Shown: positions 1-5,977, numbered from the stretch's first letter. The stretch: DNA of 8,479 nt from Nitriliruptorales bacterium (GCA_007119305.1 SKPY01000166.1:1-8479), one strand, 5' to 3'. Translations and numbers: made by a program. Notes: a model not told the origin generated them from the sequence alone.

Positions 1-260
1 AACGGCGGTCGCTGTTCGCGCTGAGCCCGCTGCGCAACCCGTTCCTGCTCGCCGCGACCATCGGCGCGTTGCTGATCCACTTCGGGGCGCTGTACTGGGG
101 CCCGACCCAGTTCGTGCTGCGGGTCGAGCCCGTCGACGGCCAGACGTGGCTGCGCATGATCGCCATCGCCAGCGTCGTGATCCTCGTGAGCGAGCTGCAC
201 AAGCTGCTGCGCCGCGAGCGTCACGAGCAGCCCGCGCGAGCGTCCAAGGTCACCGCTTGA
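1..260 (+). CDS. Cation-transporting P-type ATPase, C-terminal end (partial)
   Basis: Only the last 85 residues are present; the frame is open to the left edge, with the first full codon at base 3. The fragment has two hydrophobic helices, roughly residues 14-32 (FLLAATIGALLIHFGALYW) and 49-69 (WLRMIAIASVVILVSELHKL), followed by a short basic cytoplasmic tail. The N-P-F-L-L after a short loop, the tryptophan before the last helix and the E-L-H-K-L-L-R-R ending match the C-terminal transmembrane domain of the calcium/cation P-type ATPases (Cation_ATPase_C), which would pump a cation across the cytoplasmic membrane. The phosphorylation motif and the ion-binding helices lie outside the window, so the substrate (Ca2+, Mg2+, Mn2+ or another ion) cannot be told. 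An internal TTG at 69 is not a credible start. The family call is fairly safe; the substrate is unknown. Confidence 0.75.
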   Translation, partial: RRSLFALSPLRNPFLLAATIGALLIHFGALYWGPTQFVLRVEPVDGQTWLRMIAIASVVILVSELHKLLRRERHEQPARASKVTA

Positions 261-271
261 GCGCTGCTCCC

Positions 272-287
272 GCCAGGGCGCCAGGGC
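272..287 (+). repeat. Tandem duplicated 8-mer GCCAGGGC
   Basis: The 8-mer GCCAGGGC occurs twice head to tail (272-279 and 280-287) in the short gap between the ATPase stop and radA. A small GGGAC/GTCCC hairpin (292-296 with 300-304, loop GTA) follows. No T-run is present, so this is not a recognisable intrinsic terminator. It may be simple GC-rich drift. Confidence 0.3.
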
Positions 288-324
288 TGTGGGGACGTAG
301 TCCCGAGTTGTCACACGGCGGGCG

Positions 325-330
325 TAGGAT
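325..330 (+). promoter_or_regulatory. Putative -10 box (TAGGAT) of radA
   Basis: TAGGAT fits the actinobacterial TANNNT -10 consensus. Its first base lies 14 nt before the ATG at 339 and 11 nt before the in-frame GTG at 336. Transcription would begin around 336-339, giving a leaderless or nearly leaderless mRNA. A TTGTCA at 308-313 resembles a -35 box, but its 11-nt spacing is too short for a standard promoter. The same bases contain AGGA (326-329), which could instead serve as a weak ribosome binding site, 9 nt before the ATG. Confidence 0.4.
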
Positions 331-338
331 CGCCGGTG

Positions 339-1703
339 ATGGCGAAGACGCGCGTCCACGTCCGTTGCGCAGCGTGCGGTCGTACCGAGCCGAAGTGGGT
401 CGGGCAGTGTCCCCAGTGCCGGGCATGGGGCACGATGCTCGAGCACGCCTCGGCGCCTGCGGCCGCCGTCCCCGCAAGCAACGGGGCGCCTGCCAGGCCG
501 GCACGGCCGGTCGCGGAGGTGCCGCCCGACGAGCATGCCAGGGCAGCAACCGGGATCGGCGAGCTCGACCGGGTGCTGGGCGGCGGCCTCGTGCCGGGGT
601 CGGTGACGCTGCTCGGCGGCGAGCCCGGAGCCGGCAAGTCCACCTTGCTGCTGCAGGCCGCCGACGCCTTGGCCCGTTGCGGACGGCGCGTGCTGTACCT
701 GTCGGCCGAGGAGTCGGCGGGGCAGGTGCGCCTGCGTGCGGAGCGCCTCGCGACCCTCGAGGGTGGGCTGTTGCTGGCCTGCGAGACCGAGCTGCCCGCG
801 GTGCTCGCGCTCGTCGAGGAGGCCGCGCCGGATGTGCTGATCCTCGACTCGATCCAGACGGTGTCGTCCCCGGACGCCAGCGGGATCGCGGGCGGGTCAA
901 GCCAGGTGCGGGCGTGCGCAGCAGCGCTGGTGAACACGGCCAAGGCCCGCGCCATGGCCACGCTGCTCGTGGGGCACATCACGAAGGACGGCCAGCTCGC
1001 GGGTCCCCGGGTGCTGGAGCACCTCGTCGACACGGTCTGCGACCTGTCGGGGGACCGCCACCACGCATTGCGCCTGCTGCGCGCCACGAAGAACCGCTTC
1101 GGCCCGGCCGGGGAGGTCGGCTGCTTCGAGATGGCCGGCGATGGTCTGCATGACGTCCCCGACGCCGGCCGCCTCTTCGTCGGCGAGACACCGCCCGGCA
1201 CCACCGGGGTCGCGGTCACGGTCACGCTCGAGGGCACGCGCGCGCTCGCCTGCGAGCTGCAGGCGCTCACCGCAGGCAGCCAGCTCGCGAACGCGCGCCG
1301 GGTGGCGTCCGGCCTCGACGGTGCCCGCCTTGCGCTGCTCGTCGCGGTGCTGGACCGCAGGGCGGACGTCGCGCTGCGGGACCAGGACGTCTACGCCTCC
1401 ACGGTGGGCGGTGTGCGACTCGCCGAGCCCGCCGTGGACCTCGCGCTGTGCCTGGCCATCGCCTCGAGCCGGGGCAACCGGGCGGTCGTGCCGGAGCTCG
1501 TGGCCGTTGCGGAGGTCGGGCTCGCCGGAGAGCTGCGCCTCGTGGCGCAGACCGAGCGGCGGCTGGGGGAGGCCGCGCGGCTCGGCTTCACGGACGCGCT
1601 CTTGCCGCATGCGTATGATGGGCCCGGATTCGGACTACGACTGCACCGCGCACGGGGCGTGTGCGAGGCGCTCGACGCCGGTCTGCGCCCGTGCGCCGGT
1701 TGA
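339..1703 (+). CDS. radA: DNA repair protein RadA (Sms)
   Basis: RadA is a RecA-related ATPase and helicase that helps process recombination intermediates and branch migration. The predicted protein has 454 residues, the usual family size (E. coli about 460). A four-cysteine zinc finger is at the N-terminus (C10, C13, C24, C27). The RecA-like core carries Walker A GEPGAGKS (94-101), Walker B VLILD (166-170), the VGHITKDG segment (211-218) and the RadA-specific KNRFG motif (251-255). The C-terminal part, about 285-450, is the Lon-protease-like domain, with GGVRLAEPAVDLALCLAIAS at 357-376. ATG 339 was chosen; an in-frame GTG directly before it (336) would add one residue. All expected motifs are intact. 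The gene precedes disA, as in many Gram-positive bacteria, where RadA and DisA are functionally linked. Confidence 0.97.
   Translation: MAKTRVHVRCAACGRTEPKWVGQCPQCRAWGTMLEHASAPAAAVPASNGAPARPARPVAEVPPDEHARAATGIGELDRVLGGGLVPGSVTLLGGEPGAGKSTLLLQAADALARCGRRVLYLSAEESAGQVRLRAERLATLEGGLLLACETELPAVLALVEEAAPDVLILDSIQTVSSPDASGIAGGSSQVRACAAALVNTAKARAMATLLVGHITKDGQLAGPRVLEHLVDTVCDLSGDRHHALRLLRATKNRFGPAGEVGCFEMAGDGLHDVPDAGRLFVGETPPGTTGVAVTVTLEGTRALACELQALTAGSQLANARRVASGLDGARLALLVAVLDRRADVALRDQDVYASTVGGVRLAEPAVDLALCLAIASSRGNRAVVPELVAVAEVGLAGELRLVAQTERRLGEAARLGFTDALLPHAYDGPGFGLRLHRARGVCEALDAGLRPCAG
1614..1619 (+). promoter_or_regulatory. Possible internal -10 box (TATGAT) ahead of disA
   Basis: TATGAT differs from TATAAT at one base and stands out in this GC-rich sequence. 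It lies inside the 3' end of radA, about 130 nt before the favoured disA start. No good -35 hexamer is spaced 16-18 nt upstream. It could drive separate disA expression, but it encodes ordinary RadA residues (A-Y-D region), so chance is a real alternative. Confidence 0.2.
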
Positions 1704-1708
1704 GCGCT

Positions 1709-1724
1709 GACCCGGCAGCGGGTC
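1709..1724 (+). promoter_or_regulatory. Hairpin in the radA-disA junction
   Basis: GACCCG (1709-1714) and CGGGTC (1719-1724) form a perfect 6-bp stem with a GCAG loop, starting 5 nt after the radA stop. No T-run follows, so it is a poor intrinsic terminator. It ends just before the ATG at 1726 and 10 nt before the AGGAGG at 1735. It could stabilise the 3' end of a processed radA message or adjust disA translation. Confidence 0.35.
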
Positions 1725-1734
1725 GATGAAGGCG

Positions 1735-1740
1735 AGGAGG
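1735..1740 (+). promoter_or_regulatory. Shine-Dalgarno AGGAGG that decides the disA start
   Basis: A full-consensus AGGAGG lies 9 nt before the GTG at 1750. It sits inside the reading frame if the ATG at 1726 were used. It therefore points to GTG 1750 as the true disA start. The ATG at 1726 has no comparable site before it. Confidence 0.65.
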
Positions 1741-1749
1741 CAGCCAGGG

Positions 1750-2820
1750 GTGGTGGCGCACCGCGACACACGACTCCTCGGTGTGCTCAGCAAGGTGGCA
1801 CCGGGCACGGCCTTGCGGGAGGCCATCGACCGCATCATCCGTTCCGGCAAGGGCGCGATCATCATCCTGGGCTACTCCGACGACGTCGAGCCGCTCCTGT
1901 CGGGCGGGTTCAAGATCTCCACGAAGTTCACCGCCCAGCGCCTGTCCGAGGTGGCGAAGATGGACGGTGCGATCGTGCTGAACGACGAGATCGACAAGAT
2001 CCTGTGGGCCAACGTCCACCTCGTGCCCGACCCCACCATCGCGACCGCCGAGACGGGCACCCGTCACCGCACCGCCGAGCGCACCGCGCGCCAGACGGGC
2101 ATGCCGGTCATCAGCGTGAGCGAGTCGATGCGCATCGTGTCGCTGTACGTCGACTCGCAGAAGCACGTGCTCGAGGAGATCTCCTCGGTGCTGTTCCGGG
2201 CGAACCAGGCGCTGTCGACGCTCGAGCGCTACCGCAACCGGCTGGACGAGGTGTCGAGCGCGCTCTCGGCGCTCGAGATCGAGAACGTCGTGACGCTGCG
2301 CGACGTCCTGTCGGTGCTGCAGCGGGCCGAGATGGTGCGCCGGATCGCCGATGAGATCGAAGCGCATGTCGCGGAGCTCGGCACCGACGGTCGGTTGCTG
2401 CAGCTCCAGCTGGACGAGCTCATGTTCGGCGTCGAGGGCGAACGCGAGCTGGTCGTGCGCGACTACCTGCCGGACCGGCGCCGCAAGGTCGAGTCGATCC
2501 TCGAGGCGCTCGCGGCCGTGGCCCCGCAGGACCTGCTCGACGTGGGCAACCTCGCCGTGGCCCTCGGCTACGGGGACGCCGACGAAGGTGTCGACCAGGC
2601 GGTGGCGCCGCGCGGCTACCGGCTGCTGTCACGCATCCCCCGCCTGCCCGACTCGGTGATCGACAAGCTCATCAGCCGGTTCAACACCCTGCCCCGCCTG
2701 ATGGACGCCACGCTGGACGAGCTCGACGACGTCGAAGGCATCGGCGAGGCGCGTGCGCGCTCGATCCGCGAGGGCCTGACCCGGCTCGCAGAAACGTCGA
2801 TCCTCGAACGCTACGCCTGA
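1750..2820 (+). CDS. disA: Diadenylate cyclase DisA (DNA integrity scanning protein)
   Basis: DisA joins two ATP into cyclic di-AMP and slows or stops this on branched DNA, linking genome integrity to second-messenger level. With a GTG start at 1750 the protein has 356 residues, very near the mycobacterial DisA (about 358), and has 17 residues before the conserved PGT. The DAC domain (about 15-140) holds both catalytic signatures: DGA (72-74, in KMDGAIVLN) and RHRTAE (105-110, in GTRHRTAER). A helical linker follows (about 145-285). The C-terminus has a helix-hairpin-helix DNA-binding motif, VEGIGEARARSIREG (328-342). ATG 1726 would add eight residues but lacks a good ribosome site. The gene lies 46 nt after radA and is probably co-transcribed with it. 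No c-di-AMP riboswitch (ydaO type) is recognisable nearby. Confidence 0.96.
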   Translation: MVAHRDTRLLGVLSKVAPGTALREAIDRIIRSGKGAIIILGYSDDVEPLLSGGFKISTKFTAQRLSEVAKMDGAIVLNDEIDKILWANVHLVPDPTIATAETGTRHRTAERTARQTGMPVISVSESMRIVSLYVDSQKHVLEEISSVLFRANQALSTLERYRNRLDEVSSALSALEIENVVTLRDVLSVLQRAEMVRRIADEIEAHVAELGTDGRLLQLQLDELMFGVEGERELVVRDYLPDRRRKVESILEALAAVAPQDLLDVGNLAVALGYGDADEGVDQAVAPRGYRLLSRIPRLPDSVIDKLISRFNTLPRLMDATLDELDDVEGIGEARARSIREGLTRLAETSILERYA

Positions 2821-2884
2821 CCGCTGGTGACCCGACGACTACGGGTGGTCCCGTGCGGCATCACCGGATCGGGGGACGCTGAAA

Positions 2885-2919
2885 CCCCCCTCTGACCAGC
2901 ACTTTTGCCTGGTGGGGGG
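2885..2919 (+). promoter_or_regulatory. G/C-tract bulged stem-loop upstream of carD
   Basis: A run of six C (2885-2890) and ACCAG (2895-2899) can pair with CTGGT (2909-2913) and the following G run (2914-2919). The loop is nine bases and a four-base bulge, TCTG, lies on the left arm. The structure lies 65 nt after the disA stop and just before a candidate carD promoter. There is no T-tract after it, so it is not a standard terminator on the + strand. It could still end disA transcription, or act as DNA structure in the carD promoter. The rest of 2821-2994 has only a weak 5-bp hairpin (2830-2834 with 2842-2846). Confidence 0.35.
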
Positions 2920-2930
2920 GAGGCGCGATG

Positions 2931-2939
2931 TGGTATGGT
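2931..2939 (+). promoter_or_regulatory. Putative extended -10 promoter of carD (TGG-TATGGT)
   Basis: TATGGT at 2934-2939 is preceded by TGG at 2931-2933, the TGN extension of extended -10 promoters, which can work without a -35 box. Transcription would start near 2946, giving a 5' leader of about 50 nt with a good ribosome site. A TTGCCT at 2905-2910 is too far (23 nt) to be a normal -35. Confidence 0.4.
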
Positions 2940-2982
2940 GACGGTCCACGCAACCGGCAACGCCGCCTTCGGGCTGGCAGGT

Positions 2983-2987
2983 GGAGG
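2983..2987 (+). promoter_or_regulatory. Shine-Dalgarno GGAGG of carD
   Basis: GGAGG lies 7 nt before the ATG at 2995. It fixes the start there and argues against the in-frame open extension upstream, which would begin near 2905. Confidence 0.7.
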
Positions 2988-2994
2988 GTCGCGC

Positions 2995-3477
2995 ATGACG
3001 TACCGCGTAGGGGACACCGTCGTCTACCCGCACCACGGTGCGGCAGTCATCGAGAAGCGGGAGAAGCGGGACCTACAAGGAGAAGTGCGCGACTACCTCG
3101 TCCTGCGACTCACCTACGGCGACCTCACCCTCATGGTCCCGGCCGACGCCACCGAAGAGGTCGGCCTGCGCAGCGTCGTCTCGAAGCAGGAAGTCGACCG
3201 CGTCATCGACCTGCTCAAGGCGCGGGACGGCACCATGCCGACGAACTGGTCGCGACGCTTCAAGGCGAACTACGAGAAGCTGCGTTCCGGCGACATCTTC
3301 CAGGTTGCCGAGGTGGTGCGCAACCTGTCGCTGCGCGAGCAGGAGAAGGGCCTGTCCGCTGGCGAGAAGCGCATGCTGACGAAGGCGAAGCAGATCCTCG
3401 TCTCGGAGCTGTCCGCCGCGTTCAAGAAGAGCGACGAGCAGACCGAAGCGCTCATCGACGAGCTGCTGGCCGCCTGA
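2995..3477 (+). CDS. carD: CarD-family RNA polymerase-binding transcription regulator
   Basis: CarD binds the beta subunit of RNA polymerase and the upstream edge of the -10 bubble to stabilise open complexes, notably at rRNA promoters; in mycobacteria it is essential. The 160-residue protein has the usual actinobacterial length (M. tuberculosis 162). The N-terminal Tudor-like RNA polymerase-interaction domain (about 1-60) begins MTYRVGDTVVYPHHGAAVIE and contains the YLVLRLTYGDLTLMVPA strand pair. The helical C-terminal DNA-binding domain (about 70-160) contains PTNWSRRFKANYEKLRSGD, including the conserved tryptophan used to wedge the bubble, then VAEVVRNL and KGLSAGEKRMLTKAKQILVSEL. Start at ATG 2995 by GGAGG and by match to known N-termini. 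The gene has its own candidate promoter and is followed by a 78-nt gap, so it may be a single transcription unit between disA and the PIN/TRAM operon. Confidence 0.96.
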   Translation: MTYRVGDTVVYPHHGAAVIEKREKRDLQGEVRDYLVLRLTYGDLTLMVPADATEEVGLRSVVSKQEVDRVIDLLKARDGTMPTNWSRRFKANYEKLRSGDIFQVAEVVRNLSLREQEKGLSAGEKRMLTKAKQILVSELSAAFKKSDEQTEALIDELLAA

Positions 3478-3488
3478 CCGGCTCGCGT

Positions 3489-3502
3489 CGGGGGTCGCCC
3501 CG
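3489..3502 (+). terminator. Weak GC hairpin after carD, possible terminator
   Basis: CGGGG (3489-3493) can pair with CCCCG (3498-3502) around a four-base loop, 12 nt after the carD stop. Only CTTCC follows, not a real T-run. It may help end the carD transcript, as GC hairpins without U-tracts are often proposed to do in high-GC genomes, but the evidence is thin. Confidence 0.25.
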
Positions 3503-3532
3503 CTTCCACCCCCGGCGCTGCCACCCCCCGCC

Positions 3533-3554
3533 CCACGAGCCGCTAGGCTCGTGG
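3533..3554 (+). promoter_or_regulatory. Perfect 9-bp inverted repeat at the start of the PIN/TRAM operon
   Basis: CCACGAGCC (3533-3541) and GGCTCGTGG (3546-3554) are exact reverse complements separated by GCTA. The right arm ends 1 nt before the ATG at 3556. The repeat covers the TAGGCT -10 candidate (3544-3549). As DNA it could be an operator for a dimeric repressor. As RNA it would form a strong hairpin in any read-through transcript from carD, blocking the start codon region. If transcription starts at 3556 the hairpin would not be in the message, so an operator or read-through block is more likely than a leader structure. Confidence 0.5.
3544..3549 (+). promoter_or_regulatory. Putative -10 box (TAGGCT) for a leaderless PIN/TRAM-ispD-ispF mRNA
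   Basis: TAGGCT fits TANNNT and has exactly six bases between it and the ATG at 3556, so the first transcribed base would be the A of the start codon. No Shine-Dalgarno is present before this ATG, which agrees with leaderless translation. No convincing -35 is seen in the C-rich DNA upstream. Confidence 0.45.
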
Positions 3555-3555
3555 T

Positions 3556-4740
3556 ATGGCGGTGAGACGCGAACGCACCAGGCCGGCGTCGGTCTTCGTC
3601 GAGCTCGTCCGGCTCGCGGTCGTGGTCCTCGCCACGGGCGCCGCCTACGAGCTCATCCGCGCCGACCTCGCCACCCCGCTGCGCGACCTCGGCGAGCCCA
3701 TGGTGCTGCTCGCGATCTGCTTGGGCGCGGCGGTCGGCTACGTGGTCGGGGGCACCTTCGGCCGGTTCGCGCTCGGGCGCGTCGACGCTGCAGAGCGCCA
3801 TCTGCGACACGTGTCCTCGGGGGAGCTGCTCGCCGCCACCATCGGTGGGCTCATCGGCCTCGTCGTCGGGCTGGCCGTCACCTGGCCGGTGCTGCTGCTC
3901 GACGGCCGCGTGTTCACCGTTCCGCTGGCGATCATCGTCGTCGCCCTCGCGATCACCACGGGGCTGCGCATCGGGCTCGGGCGTGGTGGGGATCTGCTCC
4001 GGCTGCTCGGAGCCAGCGGGCGGCTCGCTGTGACGAGTCCCGCCCTGGGCCCCAAGGCCCGGATCGTCGACACGAGCGCGCTCATCGACGGGCGCCTGCT
4101 CGACGTCACGCGAGGGGGCTTTCTCGACGGCACGCTCGTCATCCCGCGCTTCGTGCTCTACGAGCTCCAGGGACTCGCCGACGCCGCCGAGGACGGACGC
4201 CGCATGCGGGGGCGGCGGGGCCTCGACGTGCTCGCCGGTCTGCAGCGGGCCAGCAGGGTCGCGGTCGAGGTCGCAGAGCAGGACCATCCCGAGATCAGCG
4301 ATGTGGACGCGAAGCTCGTGGCCCTCGCGCTGGAACGCGGGTCGCCGTTGCTGACGGTCGACGGCAACCTCGCCCGGATCGCAGAGGTCCAGGGGGTGCG
4401 GGTGCTGAACCTGCACCAGCTCGCCGAGGATCTCCGGCCGCCGGTGCTGCCCGGCGACCGGCTCGCGGTGCGCATCGTCAAACCCGGCAAGGAGGCGGAC
4501 CAGGGGGTCGGCTACCTCGCCGACGGCACGATGGTCGTCGTCGAGGGCGGACGCGCTGAGCAGGGCAGCGAGGTCAGCGCCGAAGTCACGAGCATCCTGT
4601 CCACCTCGAAGGGCCGGATGGTGTTCGCCACCCTGCGCCCGGAACCCGGCAGTGGTGATGCGACGCCGCTCGCCCGCCACGGGCGCGACGCCGGCGCCAG
4701 CTCCCCTGGCGCTGAGCGACGCGCGGCGGCTGGCGGGTGA
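3556..4740 (+). CDS. Membrane-anchored PIN/TRAM domain protein (YacL-like)
   Basis: The protein has 394 residues. The N-terminal part has four probable membrane helices (about 14-34, 48-68, 94-115 and 120-140). A PIN nuclease domain follows (about 168-290) with the acidic residues expected for metal-dependent RNA cleavage: D172 in IVDTSALIDGR, E203 in YELQ, D249/D251 in SDVDAKL and D269 in TVDGNLARI. A TRAM domain, an RNA-binding beta-barrel, spans about 296-360. This membrane-PIN-TRAM order is that of Bacillus YacL, encoded in the same position before ispD. The substrate is not known for this protein; processing or decay of RNA at the membrane is inferred. The tail after residue 361 is Gly/Ala/Arg-rich and probably disordered. 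Its stop overlaps the ispD start. ATG 3556 begins right after a -10-like box and an inverted repeat. Confidence 0.9.
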   Translation: MAVRRERTRPASVFVELVRLAVVVLATGAAYELIRADLATPLRDLGEPMVLLAICLGAAVGYVVGGTFGRFALGRVDAAERHLRHVSSGELLAATIGGLIGLVVGLAVTWPVLLLDGRVFTVPLAIIVVALAITTGLRIGLGRGGDLLRLLGASGRLAVTSPALGPKARIVDTSALIDGRLLDVTRGGFLDGTLVIPRFVLYELQGLADAAEDGRRMRGRRGLDVLAGLQRASRVAVEVAEQDHPEISDVDAKLVALALERGSPLLTVDGNLARIAEVQGVRVLNLHQLAEDLRPPVLPGDRLAVRIVKPGKEADQGVGYLADGTMVVVEGGRAEQGSEVSAEVTSILSTSKGRMVFATLRPEPGSGDATPLARHGRDAGASSPGAERRAAAGG

Positions 4741-5435
4741 GCGGAGCCGCGCTCGGACTGCTGGTCGCCGCCGGCGCCGGTGAGCGGCTCGGGGTGGGGG
4801 TGGCCAAGGCGTTCGTGGAGGTGGCGGGCCAGCCGCTGCTCGCCCACGCTGCACGGGCGCTTGCGTCCGCCGAACGGATCGACGCGCTGGTGGTCGTCGT
4901 CGCCGGCGAGGATGTCGAGCGTGCGGGCAAGGCGCTCGCCGAGGCGGGCGTGCAGGTGCGTGCGGTCGTGCAGGGGGGGGTCGAGCGGCACGAGTCGGTG
5001 GCCCGTGGCCTGGAGGCGCTGGGGGCTGACGACAGCGTCGTCGCGGTGCACGATGCCGCGCGGCCGCTTGCGACGAGCGCACTGGTGAGCCGCACGGTGG
5101 GCGCGCTCGTCGACCCGTGGGCTGCGGTCGCCCCGGCACTGCCAGTCGTGGACACGTTGAAGCTGGCCGACGACGCCGGTCGCGTGATCCGCACGGTCGA
5201 CCGCCGCGGGGTCTGGGCGGTGCAGACGCCCCAGGTCTTCCCGGTCGACGTGCTGCGCAGCGCACACGCCCGGATCGATGCACGCGGGTTGACGGACGAT
5301 CTTGCGCTCGTGGAGCGCGCCGGTGGCCGGGTCCGCCTGGTCGAGGGCGAGCACACAAACGTGAAGGTCACCTATCCCGACGACCTGGAACTGGTGGCGG
5401 CGCTCCTGGCTGCGCGCGCCGGTGGACAGCGGTGA
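4737..5435 (+). CDS. ispD: 2-C-methyl-D-erythritol 4-phosphate cytidylyltransferase
   Basis: IspD is the third enzyme of the MEP isoprenoid pathway: it transfers CMP from CTP to methylerythritol phosphate in the cytosol. The protein has 232 residues, normal for the family. The nucleotide-binding N-terminus reads LLVAAGAGERLG (8-19) with the catalytic lysine K24 in AKAF. GGVERHESVARGL (80-92), HDAARP (105-110), R156 in VDRRGVWAVQTPQ and K210 in NVKVTYPDDLELV are the other expected active-site segments. It starts with GTG at 4737, overlapping the TGA of the PIN/TRAM gene as GTGA, and ends in the same overlap with ispF, so translation of all three is probably coupled. A run of eight G (4973-4980) inside the gene is in frame but prone to slippage or sequencing error. 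Confidence 0.95.
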   Translation: MSGAALGLLVAAGAGERLGVGVAKAFVEVAGQPLLAHAARALASAERIDALVVVVAGEDVERAGKALAEAGVQVRAVVQGGVERHESVARGLEALGADDSVVAVHDAARPLATSALVSRTVGALVDPWAAVAPALPVVDTLKLADDAGRVIRTVDRRGVWAVQTPQVFPVDVLRSAHARIDARGLTDDLALVERAGGRVRLVEGEHTNVKVTYPDDLELVAALLAARAGGQR

Positions 5436-5926
5436 CCGAGTTCCGGGTGGGGCAGGGACTCGACGTGCACGCGTACGCCGAGCGCGCGGACCGCAGGCTG
5501 GTGCTCGGCGGGGTGCGCATCCCCGGGGAGCCGGGTCTGGCCGGCCACAGCGACGCGGACGTCGTCCTGCATGCCCTCGTCGACGCCCTGCTGGGCGCCA
5601 CCGGCGGTGGCGACCTCGGGCTGCTCTTCGGCTCCTCCGAGCCCGAGTACGCCGACGCGGACAGCCAGGTGTTCCTCGCCGGGGCGCTCGGTCACCTCGC
5701 CGAGGGCGCCTGGCGCGTCAACAACGTCGACCTCACCATCGTGGGGGAGCGCCCGCGCATCGGCCCCTACCGCACCGCCATCGCCGGCTCGGTCGCAGGC
5801 CTGCTCGGCGTCGATCGGACCCTGGTCAACGTGAAGGCCACGAGCACCGACCGGCTCGGGTTCCTCGGCCGCGCAGAAGGCCTCGCCTGCCTCGCCGTCG
5901 TGCTCGTCCAGCGCGACGTGGGCTGA
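5432..5926 (+). CDS. ispF: 2-C-methyl-D-erythritol 2,4-cyclodiphosphate synthase
   Basis: IspF cyclises the CDP-methylerythritol 2-phosphate intermediate to the 2,4-cyclodiphosphate with release of CMP, two steps after IspD. The protein has 164 residues, standard for this trimeric enzyme. Metal ligands are visible as D11 and H13 (QGLDVHAY) and H47 (VVLHALVDALLG). GHSDAD (38-43), GDLG (60-63), VNVKATSTDRLGF (132-144) and GRAEGLA (146-152) are the other signatures. The usual KATTTE is KATSTD here, with Asp replacing the metal-binding Glu; the change is conservative and I believe not rare in actinobacterial IspF. GTG 5432 overlaps the ispD stop by 4 nt (GTGA), and the family-typical N-terminus begins there. 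IspE, which acts between these two steps, is not in the window. Confidence 0.95.
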   Translation: MTEFRVGQGLDVHAYAERADRRLVLGGVRIPGEPGLAGHSDADVVLHALVDALLGATGGGDLGLLFGSSEPEYADADSQVFLAGALGHLAEGAWRVNNVDLTIVGERPRIGPYRTAIAGSVAGLLGVDRTLVNVKATSTDRLGFLGRAEGLACLAVVLVQRDVG

Positions 5927-5944
5927 GCCCCGGAGAGGCCGCTG

Positions 5945-5977
5945 CGGCGCGCCGGCTGCGGACAGCGGGGACCCCGC
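5945..5977 (+). promoter_or_regulatory. Palindromes in the ispF-cysS gap (possible terminator or operator)
   Basis: The 76-nt gap holds a perfect 10-bp palindrome CGGCGCGCCG (5945-5954) and a second inverted repeat, GCGGGG (5965-5970) and CCCCGC (5972-5977), around a single A. With only one base between arms, the second cannot form a tight RNA hairpin without opening a pair or two. No T-run follows. These may help end the ispF message or bind a regulator of cysS; in such GC-rich DNA some palindromes arise by chance. Confidence 0.25.

Noticed and set aside
2905..2994. In-frame N-terminal extension of carD
   Set aside because: The GGAGG before ATG 2995 and the match to the known CarD N-terminus show the start; the extension overlaps the candidate promoter.
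2821..2994. c-di-AMP (ydaO-type) riboswitch or other known RNA element between disA and carD
   Set aside because: The gap is GC-rich and lacks any conserved riboswitch core that I can recognise; only simple stem-loops are visible.
2928..4559. A 543-codon + strand open frame running through carD and the PIN/TRAM gene in another frame
   Set aside because: The product is Arg/Gly/Ala/His-rich without recognisable domains, and it crosses two clear genes and their gap.
3073..5358. A 761-codon open frame on the minus strand opposite carD, the PIN/TRAM gene and ispD
   Set aside because: It is a shadow of GC-rich codon structure: the product is low-complexity Arg/Pro/Ala/His/Asp-rich, it matches no family I recognise, and three well-identified genes occupy the other strand.
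5432..5926. IspF as a non-functional variant because of Glu to Asp in the KATTTE motif
   Set aside because: Asp keeps the carboxylate, the other ligands (D11, H13, H47) are present, and similar Asp forms are known to me from actinobacterial IspF.
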